A stretch of 64,000 nucleotides of DNA from an uncultured Kiritimatiellota bacterium (GCA_934621385.1 CAKTUI010000001.1:62001-126000), one strand, 5' to 3'. Shown: positions 17,718-25,450, numbered from the stretch's first letter. Notes: generated from the sequence alone by a model not told the origin. Made by a program: numbers and translations.

Positions 17718-19082
17718 ATGAAGCAGAAATATGTCTCGATGGATGAGTATTGCGCAGAATATATGCGCTATTTGGGTGTAGCCAAGACTGAACGCCGCAG
17801 CTATGCGGAAAGCGTTCGGCTTTTGGAGGAACGCGGATTCCGTCCGATAGACAGTTTCAAGACGCTCAAGGCGGGCGACCGTGTCTATCGTGGGTACGAG
17901 GATCGCACGGTGATGGCCGCTGTCATCGGTACGAAGAAGATTTCGGAGGTCGGCCTCAAGGTCGTGGGTGGGCATACGGATGCGCCGCGTCTTGACCTTA
18001 AGCCGAAACCGCTCTACGAGAAGGGCGGATATGTCTATTTCGATTGCCACATCTATGGTGGAATCAAGAAGTATCAGTGGCTCGTTCTGCCGCTCGCCCT
18101 TTACGGAACCATCGTCCGAAAGGACGGTACGAAGGTTCAGGTTGCCGTGGGGGACAATCCGGGTGACCCGGTGTTCATGATTTCGGATATTCTTCCTCAC
18201 CTCGGCAAGGATCAGGAAAAGAAGACGGTCTCCGAATTCTTCCCGGCGGAAGATTTGGACGTCATCGCCTGGTCGTCTTCCGCGAAGGGTGCGGATGGAA
18301 AGGAAAAGGCCGACAAGCCGGGACTCGTCGACTATCTCAAGAAGGCATACGATGTGACGGAGGAGGATCTCCTTTCGTCCGAACTTGAGATTGTCCCGGC
18401 GGGAATGCCGCGTGAGGTTGGCTTTGACCGTGCGTTGATTGCCGGTTATGGGCATGATGACCGCGTCTGCTCCTTTGCGGGACTGAAAGCCCTGCTGGAC
18501 GCATCCGACGAGGTCCCCGTGCAGACGGCTTCCATCCTGATGTGCGACAAGGAGGAAATCGGCTCGATGGGTTCAACGGGTATGCAGAGCTCGTTCTTTG
18601 AGAATACGGTGGCTGAACTCATTGACCGTCAGGAGGAGAATGCACGGGACATTCAGGTTCGCCGCGCTCTTGAGAAGAGCTCGATGCTGTCGGCGGATGT
18701 GACGGCGACGGCCGACCCGCATTTCCCCGATGTCGATTCGACGGGGAATTCGGCACACTTCCACCATGGCCCCGCCGCCTCCAAGTATACGGGCGGAACG
18801 TCCAAGGGTGGAGCCAGCGACTGCTCGCCCGAGTTCGTCGCCTTTATTCGTAAGGTGATGGACGAGGGAGAAGTCACGTGGCAGATGGCTGAGCTTGGCC
18901 GAATGGAAAAGGGCGGCGGCGGTACGATTTCGCAGTTCATGGCGCGTTTTGGCATGAAAGTGCTGGATATGGGTACGCCGCTCCTGAATATGCATGCGCC
19001 GTGGGAACTCGCCTCAAAATTTGACGCGTGGCAGACTTATCGTGCCTACAGCGCGTACCTGCGCACGAAGGATATGGTATAA
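17718..19082 (+). CDS. M18-family aminopeptidase
   Basis: A 454-residue metallopeptidase that should remove N-terminal, mostly acidic, residues from peptides in the cytoplasm. Metal ligands are recognisable: GGHTDAPRLDLKP near residue 88 (His, Asp), GYGHDDRVCSFAGL near 246 (bridging Asp), CDKEEIGSMGSTG near 276 (catalytic Glu pair) and the C-terminal LLNMHAPWELASK near 425 (His). SADVTATADPHFPDV and AASKYTGG are further M18 landmarks. There is no ribosome site before ATG 17718; the promoter geometry predicts leaderless translation. The gene ends ATG GTA TAA, and this stop is part of the -10 box for asd. Confidence 0.9.
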   Translation: MKQKYVSMDEYCAEYMRYLGVAKTERRSYAESVRLLEERGFRPIDSFKTLKAGDRVYRGYEDRTVMAAVIGTKKISEVGLKVVGGHTDAPRLDLKPKPLYEKGGYVYFDCHIYGGIKKYQWLVLPLALYGTIVRKDGTKVQVAVGDNPGDPVFMISDILPHLGKDQEKKTVSEFFPAEDLDVIAWSSSAKGADGKEKADKPGLVDYLKKAYDVTEEDLLSSELEIVPAGMPREVGFDRALIAGYGHDDRVCSFAGLKALLDASDEVPVQTASILMCDKEEIGSMGSTGMQSSFFENTVAELIDRQEENARDIQVRRALEKSSMLSADVTATADPHFPDVDSTGNSAHFHHGPAASKYTGGTSKGGASDCSPEFVAFIRKVMDEGEVTWQMAELGRMEKGGGGTISQFMARFGMKVLDMGTPLLNMHAPWELASKFDAWQTYRAYSAYLRTKDMV

Positions 19083-19083
19083 T
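19076..19083 (+). promoter_or_regulatory. Promoter of asd embedded in the end of the peptidase gene
   Basis: The extended -10 TGGTATAAT ends at 19083 and contains the peptidase stop TAA (19080-19082). Eleven bases separate it from ATG 19095, leaving a leader of only about four or five bases. Confidence 0.6.
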
Positions 19084-19094
19084 ATCGCTCGCTT

Positions 19095-20105
19095 ATGAAA
19101 CAGTACAATGTCGGTTTGGTCGGTGTCGGCGCAGTCGGTACCGAGATGATCAAGGTCCTGAAGGACCGCCACTTCCCGTGTGGCAAGGTTCAGGTCTTCG
19201 CCTCCCGCGAGCGCGATGAGCAGATTCTTGGCGAGACGTACCATGTCCTGAAAGCGGACGGAAACAGCTTCAAGGGGCTGGATATTGTCCTTTTCGCCGG
19301 CAAGACGGATGTCGCGATTCAGCTGAAGGATGCCGTCGTGAAGGCGGGCGCGAAGATGATTGACAATTCCCGCGCCTTCCGTCAGGATCCCGAGGTCCCG
19401 CTCGTGGTTCCCCAGGTGAACCCTGAGGACCTCGACTGGAACAAGGGCGTGATTGCAAATCCGAATTGTACGACGGCGATTATGTTGGAAGCGGTGGCTC
19501 CGCTGCACAAGGCGAAGAAGCTGCGCCGTCTCGTCGCGGCGACTTATCAGGCGGCATCCGGTGCTGGAGCGCCCGGCTTGAACGAGTTGGAGGAGCAGAT
19601 TCGCGACTACGCGGCGGGTAAGCCGCTGACGGTCAAGGCTTTCCAGCACCAGCTCGTCTGCAACTTGATTCCCCACATCGACAAGTTCGACGAGACGAAC
19701 TGGTATACGCTTGAGGAACTCAAGATGCGCAACGAGGCGCGCAAGATGCTGCATCATCCCGAGCTGAAGCTCTCTTGCACGTGTGTCCGCGTGCCGATTG
19801 CCCGTGCGCACTCGGAGTCGCTCAATCTTGAGTTTGAGGAGGAGATTACGCCTGAAGAGGCGCGTGAGATTCTTTCCAAGAGCGAAGGTGTCCGCGTCGT
19901 TGATGACCCGTTGAACGGTGGCTATCCGATGCCGCTTGACGCGACGGCCAAGTATGATGTGCTGGCCGGGCGTATTCGTCAGGACATTTCGCGTGACGAC
20001 AAGCGTGGCCTTGAGATGTTCGTCTCGGGTGACCAGCTTCTGCGCGGCGCGGCATTGAATGCGGTCGAGATTGCCGAGCACCTCATCAAGCGTGGGCTGA
20101 TTTAA
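19095..20105 (+). CDS. asd: Aspartate-semialdehyde dehydrogenase
   Basis: NADP-dependent enzyme that reduces aspartyl phosphate to aspartate semialdehyde, the branch point to lysine/diaminopimelate, threonine and methionine. The 336-residue protein has the Rossmann motif GLVGVGAVGTEM (7-18), the catalytic Cys 125 in NPNCTTAIM, and the substrate-binding stretch CVRVPIARAHSES near residues 232-244 with the active-site His. Length and motif order are those of the Asd family. It starts a few bases after an internal promoter in the M18 gene and ends just before a strong terminator, so it is likely transcribed alone or as a dicistron with the peptidase. Confidence 0.93.
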   Translation: MKQYNVGLVGVGAVGTEMIKVLKDRHFPCGKVQVFASRERDEQILGETYHVLKADGNSFKGLDIVLFAGKTDVAIQLKDAVVKAGAKMIDNSRAFRQDPEVPLVVPQVNPEDLDWNKGVIANPNCTTAIMLEAVAPLHKAKKLRRLVAATYQAASGAGAPGLNELEEQIRDYAAGKPLTVKAFQHQLVCNLIPHIDKFDETNWYTLEELKMRNEARKMLHHPELKLSCTCVRVPIARAHSESLNLEFEEEITPEEAREILSKSEGVRVVDDPLNGGYPMPLDATAKYDVLAGRIRQDISRDDKRGLEMFVSGDQLLRGAALNAVEIAEHLIKRGLI

Positions 20106-20131
20106 TCAGCGGAATGCCTGATGCAAGAAGA

Positions 20132-20167
20132 CGGGCTTCCCCTCCACAAGGGGAAGCCCGCTTTTTT
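20132..20167 (+). terminator. Strong intrinsic terminator after asd
   Basis: An 11-base perfect stem (CGGGCTTCCCC at 20132-20142, GGGGAAGCCCG at 20150-20160) with a 7-base loop is followed by CTTTTTT. It ends the plus-strand unit before a minus-strand gene; on the minus strand it is followed by GTCTTCTTG and is weaker. Confidence 0.9.
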
Positions 20168-20190
20168 GTGCGCGGCACTTGTGCGCGAAT

Positions 20191-20805
20191 CTAATCGATG
20201 TGCCCGTACGCACCCATTCGGCGGGCAAACGTACGACCCTCTTCGGGGTTGTCCGATCCGCAGACATAGACCTTTCCGTTGACTGCAATCAGATAGACGC
20301 TGCCATTGCGCCGCGTACGGTTGAAGTCTGCCATCGTGACTTTAACCGGGGGGGTCATCGGATTGAACTCGCGGATGGACAGCTGTCCTTTTCCGTTCGC
20401 GACCATTTCGTAGAGGCCGCAGTGCCCACTTTTCGACTCAATCAGCATCCGATAGGTGAGACCGCTCGACGCATGCTTCGGGCGTATGTCCTTGGGAGCT
20501 GACTTCCATGGGCGAATGTCGTCCGTCCCAAACGACTGCAGTTCTGCGGTGAACAGGTCGATGCGTGCGCGTTCCGCTTTTGACAGCCCGGTGAAGGTCC
20601 GCACCTGCAAATCCCGGATGGTTGAGAATCTCATGCCTCCCTGCTGCATCTTGAGAACGCCCACAGCCATCGCCACCGCAAAGAGCCCAATGACGGCGAG
20701 AATCACCCTGCGTTTTCTTTTGGGAGCGGCATGTTTTGCGGCCCAGCGTCGCTCGACGGCTTCGACGGCGGCCTGTTTGGCGCGTTGCTCAAAGCGGCTT
20801 TCCAT
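20191..20805 (-). CDS. Hypothetical membrane-anchored protein (third gene of an unknown three-gene unit)
   Basis: The 204-residue product has a basic, charged N-terminus (about 34 residues, with APKRKRR), one transmembrane segment (VILAVIGLFAVAMAVGVL, about 34-51) and an extracytoplasmic domain of about 150 residues rich in beta-like stretches (YRMLIESKSGHCGLYEMVA, VYLIAVNGKVYVCGSD). The N-in topology follows from the positive charges. No family is recognised. It overlaps the preceding coiled-coil gene by 17 bases, so they are translated together. A role in the cell envelope is likely from topology only. Confidence 0.6.
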   Translation of the reverse strand: MESRFEQRAKQAAVEAVERRWAAKHAAPKRKRRVILAVIGLFAVAMAVGVLKMQQGGMRFSTIRDLQVRTFTGLSKAERARIDLFTAELQSFGTDDIRPWKSAPKDIRPKHASSGLTYRMLIESKSGHCGLYEMVANGKGQLSIREFNPMTPPVKVTMADFNRTRRNGSVYLIAVNGKVYVCGSDNPEEGRTFARRMGAYGHID

Positions 20806-21631
20806 CGGCTACCTCCTCCAGTGGCATTTGACAGATTCGGTTGATGGGCCATATGTTGAACGGAGACATGAGCTGGCGAAGTCGATTCGGCCTGTTGGCC
20901 TCGACTGTCAGTTCGCTTCGCTTCTCGGCCAGGATGCGCGCCAATGTCCCGAGTGTCTTGGCCTGGTATTCGGATGCGAGGCGAAAGACCTCGGCCTCGG
21001 TCTTGGCGTGTGCCTCGATGAGCTTGTCTTCCGTCTCCTTGTGCGCCAGATGTTTCTGATAGGTGAGGTCGTGGTAGTCGGCACGATCTCGGAGCAGGAG
21101 GAGTTGCCGGTCGACGTCATTCAGTTCATCGAGCTTTGCGCGGTGGTCATCTCCCTTCAAGAACGAGAGCTGGAGGCTTATGCATCTCTTTCGGCGCTCC
21201 AGTTCCTTGACGCGGCTTGCCGTCTGCTTCTCCAGCGCAACCGTCTGCGTCTCAAGTTTCTTTTTGGATTCTGTCTGCAACTTGATTTCCCGTCGCAAGT
21301 GCGCCACGGCACCGATGAATTCGCTTCGCTGGACGGACCAGTCCGCGCCGAGGTAGACGAGTGCAAGGCGGTTGATGTCGGGATCCGTCAGCAGGACGGC
21401 AACCTCTTCATCCTTGGACTGACCCTTGTCCAGCGTCTGGGAGATGGTGTCCTGTATGCGTTGTGACAGGAGAATCTGGTCCTGTTCGACGCGTGCTGTT
21501 GCCAGACGGATGCCGAACAGGCGGCGTTCTGAATCGGCGATCATCTTCGGGGCGAGCAGGCTGGCGACGACAGCCAACGCCAGGTAGCCGCCGACAAGAA
21601 TGAGCAGGCCAATGACAATTTTCTTCTTCAT
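20789..21631 (-). CDS. Hypothetical membrane-anchored coiled-coil protein
   Basis: A 280-residue protein with an N-terminal transmembrane segment (KIVIGLLILVGGYLALAVVASLLA, about 4-27) and a long, charged, helical remainder with heptad-like spacing, for example LRREIKLQTESKKKLETQT and SRVKELERRKRC near residues 112-150. This should form a coiled coil on the far side of the membrane. No enzymatic motif is seen. It sits between the zinc-ribbon gene (12-base gap) and the small membrane protein (17-base overlap). The order suggests a three-component membrane assembly, but nothing in the sequence names its job. Confidence 0.6.
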   Translation of the reverse strand: MKKKIVIGLLILVGGYLALAVVASLLAPKMIADSERRLFGIRLATARVEQDQILLSQRIQDTISQTLDKGQSKDEEVAVLLTDPDINRLALVYLGADWSVQRSEFIGAVAHLRREIKLQTESKKKLETQTVALEKQTASRVKELERRKRCISLQLSFLKGDDHRAKLDELNDVDRQLLLLRDRADYHDLTYQKHLAHKETEDKLIEAHAKTEAEVFRLASEYQAKTLGTLARILAEKRSELTVEANRPNRLRQLMSPFNIWPINRICQMPLEEVADGKPL

Positions 21632-21643
21632 GCGTTTTCTTCC

Positions 21644-22966
21644 TTACTTCCGCTTGATTGTGACAGCCCCGGCGTAGAGGATGCTCTGGATTTCCGATTC
21701 CGTCGGCGGCGCGTCCTTTTTTCTCTGCCATTCTGCCATTGCCTCGCGAAACTCCGCTTCCGTCTGTTCGGCCTCGCGTTCCTGGCGCAGGGCTTCTTCG
21801 CGCAGGGATTGATATTGGTTGGAGATCTGGCTCCAATAATATGACGCCTTCGAATAACCTTGTTCAAATAGTGTCCATGTTCGTGGAATCTTTGTCACAC
21901 CTTTGATGTCCTTATGAATTTTAACGCCATCATAGAATACGACGGTCCGTTTTATTTTCTTGGTTTGGGGTCGCTTGCCAGTCTTTCGCATATTGAGGGC
22001 GATGTCTTTTGCCGCTTCTGCAAACGCCGCGTAGCGGATTTCGCCGTCGAACGGAACCTCCCCGATGCGAATGGGCGTTGATTTGTCGTCCAGCGAAAAG
22101 AAGATCTCAAAACTGCGCCCCGTCGTGTCAAGCGAGCGGTCGCCGACGATGGGGTAGGCGTCGTCGAAAAGGGCTTCCGCCGGACTGAACGACTCGCTGT
22201 AGCGCGTCGGCGGCGTCCACGACTTCTTGTCGTTGGAACCCGACACGAAATAGGCCGTTCCGTCCTTCAGGAAGAAGCCGCCGTGATCCATCATAAGTTT
22301 CTTGTACTCCAACTCCGGGACATCCTGTGGGGGCACTTTCTCCGATAGCCGCCGAACAGTTACGCCGTTGGTTGTCGACGCAATCTGGAAGTACTCGCAC
22401 TTCCCGCGTCCCCTCGGCACGGCGAGGCCGAATTCTCCCTCGACTGCGCCCGGGCGGCGATTCTTCGGCAGTTCGCTCCAATAGGCGAGCCGCGCTCCGA
22501 CGAACGACTCTCGGACGGCGAAATATTCCGCCGAATGCTTCTTCTCCAGCGCACGGCGTCGCTCCTCCTCCTTGCGTTGACGCTTGCGCTCCATTTCGCG
22601 TTGGCGCTCCGCCTCCTGCCTGACGAGTTCTTCTTGCGACACCTGGGGTTCCTTCTCCGCCTCGTCAGTCGGAGACTTTGCCTTTTCCAGGATTGCGACA
22701 ACCGTTGGCAGTACATTGACCGATTTGCCGCTTTTCCTAATTTTCCAGATTTCATAGCCACCCCAGCCTATGCCCCCGAGGACAATCAGGGCAAAGACAT
22801 TGGTGAAGAAGGCCTTCAGCTTGGGCTTCGCCGGCGGCAGTTCGACTCGGGTCGGTTTGCGGTATTCAAATTTCTCGCCGCAGTAGGGACAAAGGAAGTG
22901 CTGTCCATCGACAGTATTATTGTCGACTTCAAGGTCGTTTCCACAGATGGCGCATTTGATGATCAT
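21644..22966 (-). CDS. Hypothetical zinc-ribbon, transmembrane and coiled-coil protein
   Basis: The 440-residue product starts with a zinc ribbon: Cys 5 and Cys 8 (CAIC) and Cys 26 and Cys 29 (CPYCGEKF). One transmembrane segment follows (FALIVLGGIGWGGYEIW, about 54-70), then a strongly charged coiled coil (QREMERKRQRKEEERRRALE, about 120-140), a globular region with SFVGARLAYWSELPKNRR, and a second charged helix near the C-terminus. The start at 22966 is preceded by AGGAGA on this strand; the longer frame upstream lacks a ribosome site. It is first in an operon with two other membrane/coiled-coil genes. No family is recognised beyond the zinc ribbon. Confidence 0.65.
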   Translation of the reverse strand: MIIKCAICGNDLEVDNNTVDGQHFLCPYCGEKFEYRKPTRVELPPAKPKLKAFFTNVFALIVLGGIGWGGYEIWKIRKSGKSVNVLPTVVAILEKAKSPTDEAEKEPQVSQEELVRQEAERQREMERKRQRKEEERRRALEKKHSAEYFAVRESFVGARLAYWSELPKNRRPGAVEGEFGLAVPRGRGKCEYFQIASTTNGVTVRRLSEKVPPQDVPELEYKKLMMDHGGFFLKDGTAYFVSGSNDKKSWTPPTRYSESFSPAEALFDDAYPIVGDRSLDTTGRSFEIFFSLDDKSTPIRIGEVPFDGEIRYAAFAEAAKDIALNMRKTGKRPQTKKIKRTVVFYDGVKIHKDIKGVTKIPRTWTLFEQGYSKASYYWSQISNQYQSLREEALRQEREAEQTEAEFREAMAEWQRKKDAPPTESEIQSILYAGAVTIKRK

Positions 22967-23107
22967 CTTGCTCTCTTCTCCTAAGGGATTGTGAAAATTA
23001 GAAAACGGGGGTCGTTTCGCCACGCTCCATCCAAAGGATGGGGGTGCGGCGGTTTAATTTGCACGAGACGGGACCCTAATGGCCCGCAGACGCGTTGCAG
23101 GCTTATT

Positions 23108-23122
23108 GGGGGGGGGGGGGGG
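23108..23122 (+). repeat. Homopolymeric tract of 15 G
   Basis: Fifteen consecutive G bases lie in the 1.17-kb region without a convincing gene between 22967 and 24135. The tract is in the divergent spacer between the three-gene membrane unit and the superoxide reductase gene. Such a tract is prone to slippage and may be phase variable, or its length may be an assembly error. Open frames crossing it carry no recognisable domain. Confidence 0.85.
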
Positions 23123-23344
23123 CTTCGTTGCAACAGAGTCCGGGAGCGCACCATTCCGTGCGCTTATACGTCACATCGCGGCGAAACTCAGTTTTTATCG
23201 ACTCCATTGCAAAACAGCCAATATCCTCAAGCGCACACATTGTATCATATACTCGTGGGGATTTGGGAGTCGAATTTGCAGGGAAAAGTCTAAAATCGAA
23301 TGGTGCCGCCAGCGGGCCACGCCTTCCCGAAGGACAGGACGCGG

Positions 23345-23684
23345 CGTCCCTAAGAAGTGGGCCAAACAATCCCATGACTACGGGCAATTCCTCCCTTGGT
23401 TTGGGGAATTTCCTCTCATAAAAAAGGGCAAGGCATCTCATGAACAAGGGTCGAACATCTCATGAAGAAGGGCCAGGGATCTTATGACAAGCGGAAACCA
23501 CCATGCTGGTTTGTGAAAAGTAGCGTGGTGGTTTGGACAAACCAGCATGGTGCTTTATCAAAAGTAGCATGGTACTTTCCCTTTGTCCTGTACATCGCCG
23601 CCCTTAGTTGTGACATGGTTGACCCTTGTTCATGAGATGCCTTGCCCCTTTTTATGAGAGGAATGGCCCTCATTTATGAGTAGG
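23345..23684. repeat. 22-nt phased repeat array 1
   Basis: The array consists of 18-nt units on an exact 22-nt register. Left units end in GGG: 23367-23384, 23389-23406, 23411-23428, 23433-23450 (GCATCTCATGAACAAGGG), 23455-23472, 23477-23494. Four core units follow without a gap: 23495-23512 (AAACCACCATGCTGGTTT), 23517-23534, 23539-23556, 23561-23578 (AAAGTAGCATGGTACTTT). After two degenerate units (44 nt) come inverted units at 23623-23640, 23645-23662 and 23667-23684. The unit 23623-23640 is the exact reverse complement of 23433-23450. A 22-nt period cannot encode protein. It shares this layout with the arrays near 45.5 and 60.5 kb. Confidence 0.85.
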
Positions 23685-23702
23685 ACTCGCTCGTCTGATG
23701 TG

Positions 23703-23803
23703 CAGGCGCGGCACTTTGAATGGCCTGCCGGACGGCAGGCCGGCAAGACCCGTGAGCTCCGCGATGCCGACGGGCAGCGGCAGGTCGGCAAAACCATCTG
23801 CCT
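23703..23803 (+). repeat. Dispersed repeat, module alpha, copy 1
   Basis: This copy begins CAGGCGCGGCACTTTGAATG and contains the perfect palindrome GGCCTGCCG-GA-CGGCAGGCC (23722-23741) and a second CAGG(C/T)CGGCAAAAC block. Near-identical copies lie at 24543-24647 and 31337-31435. About 150 bases on, AAGTGCCGCG (around 23856-23865) is the inverse of its opening CGCGGCACTT, so this copy may be bounded by short inverted repeats. Confidence 0.85.
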
Positions 23804-23964
23804 CGTGGTGTCTGTAGTCGGCCTGTCCCTCCTCTCGGGCGAGGGGGTGAGCGCGAAGTGCCGCGAGTGAGGTCTTCCACGGGGCGCCACCGTAGGAGTT
23901 GCCTTGTCTGCAACCAGTGATAACCACCGAGGCAGGGCCGGCTAAATAAAACTCTGTTGTCGAC

Positions 23965-24048
23965 GCGTGAGAGGTGATCGCAACCGTGGAAGCCGAGACC
24001 GAGCGGCAGCTTCGCGCAAATCCACGAGCAGGCGATTTATGGTATAAT
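23965..24048 (+). repeat. Dispersed repeat, module beta, copy 1, carrying a promoter
   Basis: The stretch from GCGTGAGAGGTGATCGCAAC to the -10 box GGTATAAT (24041-24048) is nearly identical to 31436-31519, including CCGTGGAAGCCGAGACCGAG. It is separated from module alpha by about 160 bases of other sequence. The repeat ends exactly at the -10 box, so it supplies the promoter for the superoxide reductase gene, with a leader of about 80 bases. Confidence 0.8.
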
Positions 24049-24135
24049 TCAGATGTTCCTGGGGCGTGGTTATCGGCGGAGTCGCCGGCATCCCTGGGAC
24101 GAGGTCAACTGGATGCAGCGAAAGGAGAAGAAAAG

Positions 24136-24516
24136 ATGATCGGAGAATTCGTTAAGACAGCGGACTGGAAAATGGAAAAGCACGTGCCGGTTATTGACTG
24201 TGCGCAACGGATGCGTTCCAATGAACCGTTTTCCGTGGTGGTTACCGTCGGGCGGGACATTCCGCATCCGAATGAGCCGGGGCATCACATCGACTGGATT
24301 GCCCTGCATTATGTGCCGGAGGGGAGTTCAACTTCGGTTGAACTGGCGCGTTGTGCGTTTTCGGCCCATGGTGCCGGGAGCGGTCTTGCCTCGGGTGTGG
24401 TGAAGACGAGTGCCACGATGACGGTGCAGGTCGCCGTCGAGAAGCCCGGCAAGCTCATTGCGACGGCCTATTGCAACATCCATGGACTTTGGTCCTCGGA
24501 ATGTCCGCTTGCCTAA
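24136..24516 (+). CDS. Superoxide reductase (neelaredoxin-type, one-iron)
   Basis: Reduces superoxide to hydrogen peroxide without making oxygen, the usual strategy of anaerobes. The 126-residue protein lacks the desulforedoxin-type N-terminal Cys4 iron site and is thus the one-iron class. The catalytic site is visible: EKHVPVID near residues 14-21 (Glu and His), HPNEPGHHIDWI near residues 44-55 (His ligands) and CNIHGLW near residues 113-119 (Cys and His ligands). The start at 24136 has a clear ribosome site, AAAGGAGAAG. The promoter lies at the end of the beta repeat. The rubredoxin gene downstream probably supplies its electrons, although it has its own promoter. Confidence 0.93.
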   Translation: MIGEFVKTADWKMEKHVPVIDCAQRMRSNEPFSVVVTVGRDIPHPNEPGHHIDWIALHYVPEGSSTSVELARCAFSAHGAGSGLASGVVKTSATMTVQVAVEKPGKLIATAYCNIHGLWSSECPLA

Positions 24517-24542
24517 CGAACGGCGGCGGTTTTGAGAAGGCG

Positions 24543-24682
24543 CAGGCGCGGCACTTTGTTGAATGGCCTGCCGGACGGCAGGCCGGCAAAACCCGCGCGC
24601 GCCACGATGCCGACGGGTAGCGGCAGGCCGGCAGAACCTTACTGCCGCGCAAGTCCACGAGTGGGCGGTTTTGTGGTATAAT
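24543..24682 (+). repeat. Dispersed repeat, alpha plus truncated beta, copy 2, carrying a promoter
   Basis: Module alpha (24543-24647) matches copies 1 and 3. It runs directly into the last part of beta (GCGCAAGTCCACGAG, then GGCGG and GGTATAAT at 24675-24682). The front of beta, with GAGGTGAGCGCAACCG, is missing, as if lost between the CCGCG and CGCG sequences. It lies between superoxide reductase and rubredoxin and gives the latter its own promoter. Confidence 0.85.
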
Positions 24683-24750
24683 GTCCATGTTGCCCGGGCG
24701 TTCGGATGACCCGAATGCCTTCGCGGCGGCAAAACGAGAACAGGAAAGTA

Positions 24751-24900
24751 ATGACGGCCATGAAGAAATACGTGTGCAAGGTGTGCGGATATGTCTATGA
24801 CCCGACAGCCAACAAGGGCATTCCGTTTGAGTCGCTGCCGGCGGACTGGGTGTGCCCGACCTGTGGTGTCGGCAAGGAAGAATTTGAGGAAACCACCTAA
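24751..24900 (+). CDS. Rubredoxin
   Basis: A 49-residue one-iron electron carrier. The two iron-binding knuckles are CKVCGYVYD near residues 9-17 and CPTCGVGKEEFE near residues 35-46, with the conserved aromatic and DW residues between them. It should pass electrons from a reductase to superoxide reductase and rubrerythrin, whose genes flank it. ATG 24751 has AGGAAA three bases before it; the in-frame ATG at 24760 (MKKYVC) would give the more usual rubredoxin N-terminus but has worse spacing. The rubrerythrin gene follows after 16 bases, so the two are cotranscribed. Confidence 0.93.
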   Translation: MTAMKKYVCKVCGYVYDPTANKGIPFESLPADWVCPTCGVGKEEFEETT

Positions 24901-24916
24901 AGGAAAGGATAAGATA

Positions 24917-25450
24917 ATGGAACTCAAGGGATCGAAGACGGCTGCGAATCTGGCCACGGCTTTCGCCGGTGAGTCGCAGGCGCGGAACAAGTACGACTAC
25001 TTTGCCTCGCGGGCGAAAAAGGACGGCTACGAGCAAATCGCGGCAATCTTTCAGGAAACGGCCCTGAATGAGAAGGAACACGCCAAGCTGTGGTTCAAGG
25101 CGCTGAATGGCATCGGCGATACGGTCGCGAACCTGGCCGCCGCGGCCGCCGGCGAGCATGAGGAGTGGACCGAGATGTACCGCAAGTTTGCGGAAGAGGC
25201 CCGCGCCGAGGGATTCGACGAAATTGCCAAGCTCTTTGAGGGCGTGGCCAAGGTCGAGGCCCATCACGAGGCCCGCTACCGCAAGCTCCTCGCGAATGTC
25301 AAGAGCGGCGAAACGTGGGTTCGCGTGGGTGTCAACCGCTGGCAGTGCCGCAACTGCGGGGCGATTGTCGAGAGTGACAGGGCCCCGGAGAAGTGCCCGG
25401 TGTGTGCGCATCCGAGGGCGTACTTCCAGCTTCTCGCCGAGAATTACTGA
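24917..25450 (+). CDS. Rubrerythrin
   Basis: A 177-residue peroxide-reducing protein of anaerobes. The four-helix ferritin-like domain carries the diiron ligands: FAGESQAR near residue 17 (Glu), ETALNEKEHAKL near residue 46 (ExxxxExxH), AAAGEHEEW near residue 77 (Glu) and KVEAHHEARYRKL near residue 110 (ExxH). The C-terminal rubredoxin-like domain binds one iron through CRNCG and CPVCAHPRAYF. It removes the peroxide produced by superoxide reductase, so SOR, rubredoxin and rubrerythrin form a complete oxygen-defence path. AAAGGATAAG upstream is the ribosome site. Confidence 0.95.
   Translation: MELKGSKTAANLATAFAGESQARNKYDYFASRAKKDGYEQIAAIFQETALNEKEHAKLWFKALNGIGDTVANLAAAAAGEHEEWTEMYRKFAEEARAEGFDEIAKLFEGVAKVEAHHEARYRKLLANVKSGETWVRVGVNRWQCRNCGAIVESDRAPEKCPVCAHPRAYFQLLAENY

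Noticed and set aside
20161..20190. Further copy of module alpha (GCGCGGCACTT near 20170)
   Set aside because: Only the first eleven bases match; the palindrome and second block are absent, so it is treated as chance or a remnant.
22991..23465. Three overlapping open frames across the 15-G tract
   Set aside because: The translations have no domain, poor codon use and extend into the phased repeat array. There is no ribosome site. A phase-variable gene remains possible but is not supported.
23345..23684. CRISPR array
   Set aside because: Repeats are 18 nt with 4-nt spacers, units are inverted around a centre and no cas gene is present in the window.
23095..24620. Frames over module alpha that translate as repeated PAGRQAGKTRARHDADG-type peptides
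   Set aside because: The same peptide appears wherever the DNA repeat occurs, in different frames and without starts or domains. It is a translation of the non-coding repeat.
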